Positions 1 through 6,689 of a DNA stretch of 9,218 nucleotides are shown piece by piece; positions within the stretch are counted from its first letter, which is position 1, and every line of letters begins with the position of its first letter. A program made the position numbers and the translations under genes. The notes below the pieces were generated by a model, which had not been told where the DNA came from, did no database searches, and saw only the letters and a program-made list of their open reading frames with translations. This DNA is from an uncultured Lachnospiraceae bacterium (lineage in GTDB: Bacteria > Bacillota > Clostridia > Lachnospirales > Lachnospiraceae), in contig CABUBX010000082.1 of NCBI GenBank assembly GCA_902489925.1, forward strand, positions 1 to 9,218, in the 5' to 3' direction.

Positions 1-50
1 AGCATATTTTGTTGAAGTTTTTTATATTAACTAGCACAACAGGTTAACTT
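1..50. other. AT-rich junction upstream of the broken adhesin frame
   Basis: The first 35 or so bases are far more AT-rich than the rest of the adhesin region. They carry stop codons in the adhesin frame (TGA at 13-15, TAA at 28-30), and the other two forward frames are also closed within the first 51 bases. Adhesin-like protein sequence becomes recognisable only from about position 46 (NLVDVLQ). No start codon with a ribosome binding site lies here, so this is not a normal gene start. A direct repeat TTAACT occurs at 27-32 and 44-49, and GTTAAC (43-48) is palindromic. It could be a recombination junction, an insertion boundary or an assembly edge; the sequence alone does not decide. Confidence 0.45.
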
Positions 51-3000
51 AGTAGATGTACTGCAGGTCTATATTCCAAATATTCAATCGGCAGGTGTAA
101 AGTCAGCACCGCAGGGATTTACTGTTGAGGCGACAGATACGGATAGCTACGCCGGAGGCTACATAGGCTACGGCGGCGGTGTTCAGATTAAAGATTCGGA
201 TGTAACATCTTTAAAACATACAAAGGTGGAACCGCCGAGTGACAGTTTGGAATCTACCGATGGTAAGAGTTACTTCTCAGGAAATTCCAAGTATGCAGTC
301 AAGGGTGGAAAATATGCCGGAGGCTATGCAGGCTGCGTGAACATTGATTCGGCTGCCGCAGTAGGCGGTGGATTAAATCTTCTTGACAATATTCAGTTAA
401 ACAGTATTTTGGAAGTGTTGAATGTTGTATGTTCGACAATTACCCGGTCTGATGTCAATGGCTGCGTTGGAGGTTATTCTGTATTGGCGGACGGAAGTGA
501 TGCTAATAATAAGAACTTAGGAAAAGCCGGAGGCTTTATCGGAGAAATGTCCGGTACAATTATTAAAGACAGTGATGCCAATTTATTTGCCTATATTATT
601 GGGCGGGAGGCAGCCGGAGGCTATGTTGGAATTATGGAACCCGGAAATGTTGCGGCTGTGTTGAAAAGCACCAGTGTATTAGATGGCCTTTTGAATATAA
701 CAGATGGTCTTGCAAATTTGTTGCAGTCGTTCATTCCTATTATCGAAGATAGCCAGACAAGCAGTGTGCCTTGCGGCGGTGCCGTTCGTGCCGAGAATTT
801 GACGGACAGTCAGTGTGTGAGAGGCCTTGCGGGAGGTTATGTGGGCTACAACCACGGCGGAAGAATTTTAGGCAATGCATCTGCGGACGGTAAGGAATGC
901 GCTGCTATTCGCATACGCTCTGTTTATGGAGCTGAATTTTCGGGAGGTTTTACCGGATTGATGGAAACAGCCGATTTGACAGACACCGGAAACTTAAATT
1001 TCTTGTTCGGATTTTTGCAGACAAGCAATGTACTAAGTCTTCTTGGAGCTGTCTATCCAACTGAGACAAATACAGCTGTTTACGGACCACTAAGAAAAGT
1101 GGATATGGATACATGGAACAAGTGGGTTGAGGAAGTCGGCAGTAACGGTGTTTACGGCGACCAGTTCCCGAATAAACCGGTAGCTACAGAGAGTGAATTG
1201 CAGGCGTTAATTAAGCAATATGCCTACGGTTACAATGTCAAGGCAGGAAGAGCGGCAGTCGGAACCCAAGATATGGAGGCCGGTGTTGCCGGAGGCTATG
1301 TAGGACGTATGAAAGCAGGTGTTGTTACAAATGCCCATGCTTGGGATGCGAAAAATGTTATTGCCTACACAAGTGCCGGAGGCTTTGCAGGTGAGATGCT
1401 AACCGGTGGCGTTGCTAAAGTCGGTCAGTTGTCGCTGTTAGGTTTGAATATTACCAATTCAATCGGAGCTGTTCAGACTTTTGTTCCGGTGATAAGAAAT
1501 TCGAATATTACCGGCTTCCGGTCGGGAATGACAGTGAAAGCATCGGGAATACCGGTGAAGTCTTCTACATTGAAAATAGAAAAGGTCGGTTATGCCGGAG
1601 GCTATGTCGGTCATATGGTTGGCGGACAGGTTTGGGGAAATTGGCAGACTGTGGCAAATTACAGTGCGACAGATGCAGTTCCGGATCCGAATAATCATCG
1701 TTGTTTTGTTGATAATTTGAGAAAAGTAGAAGGAACAAAGGCTGTGGGTGGTTTTGCAGGTCAGATTGACCCGGCAAGTGCAGCCTCCTTAGATACGGCA
1801 AGCAGCAGCGGATTGCTTGGCGGATTGTTACAAAATTTAATCAAGACACCGGGTGATTTGCTATCCTTACTCAAAGCAACAATCGCAACAGTGCATGGTG
1901 CAGATGTGTCCGCATGGGATGACTGGGGTATCGTTATTAACGGTGCCTATACAGATGATACGGGCAATACGGCCTATGCGAAGGCGGCAGGCGGCTTTGC
2001 CGGAGAAATCAACGGTGCTGTGATTGGAGAATTAAATCGGCCAAATAATGGTGTTCATGTGTCAAATGTCAGAAACGTGACAGGCGGTGAGTATGCCGGA
2101 GGCTTCTTTGGCTTGGCGGATGTGTCAGCGGTAGCCCAAATTAGTGATAATGGTAATACAAGTATTCTGGCATCGATCTTAAAGCCTGGTGAAACCGATG
2201 TGATGGATGCATTCCGGACTTATATTTATGATTCTGATGTGTCGGGCTCAGTCTCGGTAGGCTTGGAAATTCAGGCGCGAGACGGCAAAAAATATGAATA
2301 TAAAAATGACCCGGTTTATAGTGGAAATGCCGGAGGCTTTGGTGGTGCCTTACTTAACGGCTCAGTGAAAGGCTCTGAAGTGACAAATCTTCGCAAGGTC
2401 AACGGATTGAACTATGCGGGGGGCTTTATTGGGCACATGGGAAAGAGCGGTACGGTCGATTTGGACAACTTAGGCGCACTGGGAGAATTATTGAGCGCAG
2501 GTGCGGGCGTGATGGACATCTTCGGTTCTCATGCAGATCACTGCACTGTTACCGGAGTGAAGGAAGGTTTTACCGTCCATAGTGATAATACAATAGATAG
2601 ACAGAATAAATCAGAAATTGCCGGAGGCTTTACAGGATACTCAAATTTGGGCAGAATGTCAGGCAATACAGTGACTGGATTGAAGCAGGTGACAAGCGGA
2701 CAGATTGCCGGAGGTTTCGCAGGAAAAACAAACTTTGCCTATTTTGCAAATATTAGTCTGGATTCGAACTTAGTCAAAGGTTTAGTAGGCGCTGTGAATG
2801 ATATTTTAAAAAAGCTTTGGATAGGCGATTTACAAAAAGGCGATGTCATTAAAATTAACTTAGGCATTATTGAAATCAATGCACTGTATGATGGAAAACT
2901 AGTATCATTGAATCTGTTTGGACTTGATATCAAAGTCGGCTTGGCAGAGGATAAGAGTCTTGCAACAATCTATATAGGAGACAGTGAGATTAAAATTAAT

Positions 3001-4161
3001 TGTTCTGATGGCGGTACCATTGATCAAACTGCATTGAGCAATGAAATTAATATTTCTCTGATTAAGGCGAATCGGACGAGGTTAGATTTTTGTACAGTAA
3101 CCGGCGTGAAAGAAGGCTATGATGTCTATGGCGGCGGCGCCGGAAATAATACAAACGGCACAGGCGAATATGGAATTGCCGGTGGCTTTGTCGGATGGAA
3201 TAACGAAGGTTTATTTAAAAACAATAATATGTATTATGCCGATGTTATTCGAGGTGCCAAAGGTTTGACAGGTCCTTTTACAGGAAAAGCAAGCTTGAAG
3301 TCCAATTGGGAGTTTAATGATATTGTAGGAATTGAGGGGGATGAAAATCGATATCGGATTTATCGTCACGGTAAGACAAATTATGAGGATTTATTCGGAC
3401 AATCACATGAGCAGCTTGATGAGGGGCATGACGCAACGGGTGAATGGAAGAATATATTTACCATTCGTCATATGACAAAAGATAAGGTAGAGAAGTTTAA
3501 AGATTTAAAAGATGCGATTATGGGAAATCCAAATAGCTCGGCGGCGGAACCGGCGAATGTTTATATGGAAGACGGTGCGATGGCTGTGCTGATGGATAAT
3601 ATACCGACAAATCCTGTGGAACCGGAAAGTCCGGAACCGGAACCGGAACCGGATGTTCAAGACCCATGTAAGGATTTGATTGAGCTTCGTATTAAGAAGG
3701 TTTGGAAAGGGGACGATGAAAAAGACCGCCCGAATCAGATTGTCTTCCATATTACAAGAAGTTATGAAGTGAATGGAAAGGTAATCGCAGATGAAATCTT
3801 CAATAAAGAAGTGATTTTGAAAAAAGAAGACGCACAGACGTCGGATATATGGGAAAAGGTTCTTTCCGGACCGGAATTTACCGCATACCATGGCGGCAAG
3901 GATGGAGAGAAGTATTACTATACATACAAAATCAGTGAGACAAAGGTTGACGGTTATGAAACAACAATAACTTATCAGGGTGATTATCATTACAGCATTA
4001 CCATAACAAATAAGAAAAAATGGTTTGATAGTCTTCTTCCTGAAACAGGCGGCATGGGAACAGCCGTACTTTACACGGTAGGTGTTCTGCTTCTTTGCTT
4101 TGTGACAGTAACGGGATACAAAAAAAGAAAAAGCAAAAGAAGACAGAGTAGCTATAGATAA
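31..4161 (+). CDS. Giant GLUG-repeat LPXTG surface adhesin, 5'-truncated (probable pilus tip protein)
   Basis: Cell-wall-anchored surface protein, probably the tip adhesin of the pilus encoded downstream (role inferred). The frame is open from 31 (in-frame TAA at 28-30). The only canonical in-frame start near the 5' end is GTG at 226, which has no ribosome binding site and lies after a clear repeat unit at 151, so the real N-terminus and signal peptide are missing. The visible part has about 1376 residues. Nucleotides 151-3186 encode 18 copies of [AVS]GG[FY]xG, like the GLUG motif of repetitive surface proteins, separated by leucine-rich linkers. Then come an uncharacterised region (about 3200-3600), a Pro-Glu linker (about 3615-3654), a Cna-B-like domain (about 3680-4010, with KKVW near its start and SETKVDGYE near its end), LPETG at 4036-4050, a hydrophobic helix and a KKRKSKRR tail. 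The downstream pilin starts 25 nt later, so the two are probably co-transcribed. The family is certain as an LPXTG repeat protein; the ligand is unknown. It may be a broken gene or one silent copy of a variable adhesin. Confidence 0.85.
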   Translation, partial: LAQQVNLVDVLQVYIPNIQSAGVKSAPQGFTVEATDTDSYAGGYIGYGGGVQIKDSDVTSLKHTKVEPPSDSLESTDGKSYFSGNSKYAVKGGKYAGGYAGCVNIDSAAAVGGGLNLLDNIQLNSILEVLNVVCSTITRSDVNGCVGGYSVLADGSDANNKNLGKAGGFIGEMSGTIIKDSDANLFAYIIGREAAGGYVGIMEPGNVAAVLKSTSVLDGLLNITDGLANLLQSFIPIIEDSQTSSVPCGGAVRAENLTDSQCVRGLAGGYVGYNHGGRILGNASADGKECAAIRIRSVYGAEFSGGFTGLMETADLTDTGNLNFLFGFLQTSNVLSLLGAVYPTETNTAVYGPLRKVDMDTWNKWVEEVGSNGVYGDQFPNKPVATESELQALIKQYAYGYNVKAGRAAVGTQDMEAGVAGGYVGRMKAGVVTNAHAWDAKNVIAYTSAGGFAGEMLTGGVAKVGQLSLLGLNITNSIGAVQTFVPVIRNSNITGFRSGMTVKASGIPVKSSTLKIEKVGYAGGYVGHMVGGQVWGNWQTVANYSATDAVPDPNNHRCFVDNLRKVEGTKAVGGFAGQIDPASAASLDTASSSGLLGGLLQNLIKTPGDLLSLLKATIATVHGADVSAWDDWGIVINGAYTDDTGNTAYAKAAGGFAGEINGAVIGELNRPNNGVHVSNVRNVTGGEYAGGFFGLADVSAVAQISDNGNTSILASILKPGETDVMDAFRTYIYDSDVSGSVSVGLEIQARDGKKYEYKNDPVYSGNAGGFGGALLNGSVKGSEVTNLRKVNGLNYAGGFIGHMGKSGTVDLDNLGALGELLSAGAGVMDIFGSHADHCTVTGVKEGFTVHSDNTIDRQNKSEIAGGFTGYSNLGRMSGNTVTGLKQVTSGQIAGGFAGKTNFAYFANISLDSNLVKGLVGAVNDILKKLWIGDLQKGDVIKINLGIIEINALYDGKLVSLNLFGLDIKVGLAEDKSLATIYIGDSEIKINCSDGGTIDQTALSNEINISLIKANRTRLDFCTVTGVKEGYDVYGGGAGNNTNGTGEYGIAGGFVGWNNEGLFKNNNMYYADVIRGAKGLTGPFTGKASLKSNWEFNDIVGIEGDENRYRIYRHGKTNYEDLFGQSHEQLDEGHDATGEWKNIFTIRHMTKDKVEKFKDLKDAIMGNPNSSAAEPANVYMEDGAMAVLMDNIPTNPVEPESPEPEPEPDVQDPCKDLIELRIKKVWKGDDEKDRPNQIVFHITRSYEVNGKVIADEIFNKEVILKKEDAQTSDIWEKVLSGPEFTAYHGGKDGEKYYYTYKISETKVDGYETTITYQGDYHYSITITNKKKWFDSLLPETGGMGTAVLYTVGVLLLCFVTVTGYKKRKSKRRQSSYR
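151..3186 (+). repeat. 18 GG[FY]xG (GLUG-like) protein repeats, mostly GCCGGAGGC at DNA level
   Basis: Units start at 151, 316, 466, 526, 613, 829, 940, 1288, 1375, 1594, 1744, 1987, 2095, 2329, 2416, 2620, 2707 and 3178. Each encodes AGG, VGG or SGG; seventeen continue as [FY]xG, while the copy at 466 is the divergent VGGYS. Ten copies are the exact nonamer GCCGGAGGC and 14 contain GGAGG. An 87-nt (29-residue) spacing recurs four times (526-613, 1288-1375, 2329-2416, 2620-2707) and a 108-111-nt spacing twice, which suggests paired rungs of a beta-solenoid inside a larger module. Between pairs lie leucine-rich linkers (for example near 685-740, 1800-1870 and 2470-2520), often followed by a xVTG or xVSG motif. 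The GLUG assignment rests on recognising the motif by eye. Confidence 0.8.
3631..3654 (+). repeat. CCGGAA hexamer tandem repeat (Pro-Glu stalk)
   Basis: Four tandem copies of CCGGAA, the last ending in T, encode the (Pro-Glu)n part of the linker between the repeat region and the Cna-B-like domain. Related CCGGAA and TCCGGAA units lie just upstream (about 3618-3630). The linker probably acts as an extended wall-spanning stalk. A six-base unit allows copy-number change without loss of frame. Confidence 0.8.
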
Positions 4162-4186
4162 AAACTTATAAAAGGAGAGAAAAACA

Positions 4187-5716
4187 ATGAAAAAATTGAA
4201 ACGTATGCTGGCAGTTTTACTGACAGTCATCATGACACTGGCAATGGCAACAACAGCCTTTGCAGCAGGAACACCAACGGGAAACTTGACTGTAAATGTC
4301 AATGAAGGTAACACATTAAAAGGACAGACAATTAAAGTTTATAAGTTGTTTGATTTGACAGTAGGTCAGGATAATGTTGGTAAGCATTATGCTTATAAAG
4401 TCAATGCAGAGTACAAAGCTGCAGTCGCAACAGCTTTAGGATTACAGGAGACTGCAACAAGTGAAGAGTTATACAACAAACTTGCTGGTTATAGAGAAAA
4501 TTCTGCCGATATTCAGAAATTTGCAGATGACTTTACAGCAGCTGCAGTGAGTAATAAAACAGTCGCAACTGCAACAGCAGAAAAATTAGGCGATGTTAGA
4601 AGTCATACATTTCAAAACTTGGATTACGGTTATTACCTTGTTTATCAGACAGGAACAAAAGAAATTCAGTCATCTCTTATATCTGTAGATGATACAACAG
4701 TACCTGTCAACTTAAAGGGTGAGGCACCAAGTATTACGAAAAAAGCAGATAAAGAAACTGTTGAAATCGGACAAGTTGTAACTTACACAATCAAAGGCAT
4801 CATTCCTGACACAACAGGTTATGACAGCTACGTTTACAAAATCAAGGATACATTAACAAAAGGTCTTGATTTCGTAAAAGATGCAGATGGTACGGTAGTA
4901 GATGATGCAAATGCATATCCTGTATCTGTAAAGATTGGTGAAGGAGTTGCTGAAACAAAGAATGCTGTATTAAGCGGAAATGGCAACCGCACAATGACTT
5001 TAGATTTGTCCACATGGATTAAAGAGCAGCAGACAAATAATAAGGGTGCTGAATTTACAGTAACATATTATGCAAAAGTAAATGCAAGCGCAGTTGTAAC
5101 AGAGCAGAACAGCGCTCAGTTAGAATATGGTAACGACCCACAGAATACAACAACGACAACACCTTCTGAGGCAAAGACACCGACTTATCCGTTACAGATT
5201 CACAAATTAATCAAAGGACAGACGAGCAGCTACCTTGCAGGTGCAACATTCCGTATTTATGGAACAGAAGAGGATGCGAAAAACGATACAAATCCGATCG
5301 GGGTTAAAGGTTCTAACGGCAGTTACACAGTAGACAAGACATCTAAGGAATATGATATGGTATCTATCGGTGATGGAACAACTGTAGGCAAAGGCATGAA
5401 CCTGAAATTAAACGGTCTTGCAGCCGGAATTTACTGGCTTGTGGAGACAGATGCGCCGGACGGATATAACGGCATTACTGCACCAATCAAAATTACAATC
5501 AAAAAATCAGCAACGGAAAATGTTGGGGAGTGGACAATCACCAAAGATAATACAGTAGACCCTGACCCTGATAAAATTATTGACGTAGAAAACAGTACAG
5601 GTACAATTCTTCCGGGAACAGGTGGTATGGGTACAATCCTGTTTACAGTTGTAGGTGTTGTGCTTGTCCTTGTTGTTGCGGCAAGCTTTGTAATCAGCAG
5701 AAGAAAACGTGCTTAA
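4187..5716 (+). CDS. Major (shaft) pilin, isopeptide-forming, LPGTG-anchored
   Basis: Shaft subunit of a sortase-polymerised pilus. The ATG is set by AGGAG (4173-4177) nine bases upstream. Residues 1-27 are a signal peptide (KKLKR, hydrophobic core, cleavage near AFA-AG). An N-terminal pilin domain (about 32-178) holds the FQNLDYGYYLVY motif and ends in VPVNLK. A middle domain begins at PSITKKADK (181-189) and ends near NSAQLEYGN (308-316), the pattern of Lys-Asn isopeptide domains. A C-terminal Cna-B-like domain (about 333-470) starts at YPLQIHK and has the E-box-like YWLVETDAPDGY (416-427, Glu420) and VEN at its end. The LPGTG signal is residues 475-479 (5609-5623), then a hydrophobic helix and RRKRA. 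Sortase C would link the LPGTG threonine to a lysine of the next subunit; Lys177, where YPK motifs usually sit, is the best candidate, but no textbook YPK motif is present. Codon use is A-rich, unlike the neighbours, consistent with high expression. Confidence 0.93.
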   Translation: MKKLKRMLAVLLTVIMTLAMATTAFAAGTPTGNLTVNVNEGNTLKGQTIKVYKLFDLTVGQDNVGKHYAYKVNAEYKAAVATALGLQETATSEELYNKLAGYRENSADIQKFADDFTAAAVSNKTVATATAEKLGDVRSHTFQNLDYGYYLVYQTGTKEIQSSLISVDDTTVPVNLKGEAPSITKKADKETVEIGQVVTYTIKGIIPDTTGYDSYVYKIKDTLTKGLDFVKDADGTVVDDANAYPVSVKIGEGVAETKNAVLSGNGNRTMTLDLSTWIKEQQTNNKGAEFTVTYYAKVNASAVVTEQNSAQLEYGNDPQNTTTTTPSEAKTPTYPLQIHKLIKGQTSSYLAGATFRIYGTEEDAKNDTNPIGVKGSNGSYTVDKTSKEYDMVSIGDGTTVGKGMNLKLNGLAAGIYWLVETDAPDGYNGITAPIKITIKKSATENVGEWTITKDNTVDPDPDKIIDVENSTGTILPGTGGMGTILFTVVGVVLVLVVAASFVISRRKRA

Positions 5717-5739
5717 TCGTTTTTGACGAAGTTTTAAGG

Positions 5740-5777
5740 ATGAGAGGACTGCCTTTTGGCAGCCTTCTCATGCTTTT
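5740..5777 (+). terminator. Hairpin between pilin and sortase, possible partial terminator/attenuator
   Basis: A 14-bp stem pairs 5740-5753 with 5758-5771 around a TTTT loop, with one G-U wobble and one A-C mismatch. It is followed by only four T residues (5774-5777), so termination would be incomplete. Its position after the shaft pilin and before the sortase suits a device that makes much more pilin than sortase mRNA, either by partial termination or by protecting the 3' end of processed pilin mRNA. The stem is seen in sequence; the role is inferred. Confidence 0.6.
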
Positions 5778-5807
5778 CATCATAACAGTAGGGAGAATGG
5801 AATAAAA

Positions 5808-6689
5808 ATGCGCAGGAAAAAAAGAGAAATAAGAAAACGTTATATTGGAGATGTTTTGCGTGTGATTGGCCTTATTATTGCACTCTCCGTACTGTTATAT
5901 CCTACAGTCAGCAACTACCTTTACGAAAAAAACGGCGCAAGGGTAATTTCTATTTATGATGAAGAGGCCGTGAGGTTAAATGAAAGTAAAAAATGGGAGA
6001 TGATTGAGGCAGCAAGGCAATATAACGGCGAGCTTTTAGGAAACCTTGAATTGCTTGACCCCTTTTCACCGCTGAAAAAAGAAGTGGATGCGAGGTATCA
6101 AAGTCTGCTCAGCACAAACGAAGCCGGGATGATGGGCTATATAAGAATTCCCAAAATTGATGCAGAGCTGCCGATTTATCATGGGACAGAAGAAAGAATA
6201 CTCCAGTCCGGTATCGGACATTTTGAAGGCACTTCCCTGCCTGTGGGCGGAGAAAGCAGCCATTGTGTGTTGACAGGGCATCGTGGACTTCCGTCTAAGA
6301 TTTTGTTTACAGATTTGGATAAGCTGAGAAACGGTGATATATTTTACATTAAAATTCTAGGTGAAACCTTTGCTTATCAGGTAGACCAGATTCTTACGGT
6401 ACTGCCGGAAGATACAAAGGCGCTGACGATAGCCCCGGGAAAGGATTATGTCACATTAGTCACGTGTACGCCGTACGCAGTCAATACCCACAGGCTTTTA
6501 GTCAGAGGCGTGCGAATCCCATATGAAGAAGCAATTCGTAAGGTGGAAGATGAAAAGATTACACCGACGCTGCCATTCCAGGTAAAACTTTTAATATTGG
6601 CAATCGTTATTCTGATTCTGATATTTATCGTTTATAAGATATGGAAAAAGACAAGAAAAAGGAAAGAAACAAGGAGAATTAGGAAATGA
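5808..6689 (+). CDS. srtC: Class C (pilin-polymerising) sortase
   Basis: Membrane-bound transpeptidase that cleaves the LPXTG-type signal of pilins and joins the threonine to a lysine of the next subunit. The 293-residue length is normal for class C. It has a basic N-terminus, a first membrane helix (about 16-37), the lid motif DPF (84-86) that covers the active site in class C enzymes, catalytic His158 in TGHRG, Cys220 in TLVTC, and Arg229 in THRL, nine residues after the cysteine as in characterised class C sortases. A second C-terminal helix (about 258-277) with a very basic tail is also typical of this class. The start has AGGGAG (5790-5795) about 12 bases upstream, a rather long spacing that may keep translation low; the nearer ATG at 5797 is followed at once by a stop. 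The downstream pilin overlaps its stop by 4 nt. Likely substrates are the three anchored proteins of this locus. Confidence 0.95.
   Translation: MRRKKREIRKRYIGDVLRVIGLIIALSVLLYPTVSNYLYEKNGARVISIYDEEAVRLNESKKWEMIEAARQYNGELLGNLELLDPFSPLKKEVDARYQSLLSTNEAGMMGYIRIPKIDAELPIYHGTEERILQSGIGHFEGTSLPVGGESSHCVLTGHRGLPSKILFTDLDKLRNGDIFYIKILGETFAYQVDQILTVLPEDTKALTIAPGKDYVTLVTCTPYAVNTHRLLVRGVRIPYEEAIRKVEDEKITPTLPFQVKLLILAIVILILIFIVYKIWKKTRKRKETRRIRK

Noticed and set aside
226..228. GTG as the true start of the adhesin
   Set aside because: No ribosome binding site precedes it, no signal peptide follows it, and the same frame encodes a clear GLUG-like repeat upstream at 151. It is only the first start-type codon left in a truncated frame.
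151..3186. CRISPR array or non-coding direct repeat array
   Set aside because: The repeated GCCGGAGGC units have uneven spacing, keep one reading frame and encode a protein motif, so they are coding repeats.
3505..4314. 269-codon open frame on the minus strand
   Set aside because: It lies antisense to the adhesin C-terminus and pilin N-terminus and has low-complexity Arg-Phe runs that mirror the Pro-Glu repeat. It has no recognisable domain, and the + strand genes here are certain.
5723..5751. Promoter for the sortase (TTGACG at 5723-5728)
   Set aside because: The -35-like box is good, but about 17 bases on lies GGACTG, with no -10 box, and the region is taken up by the hairpin.
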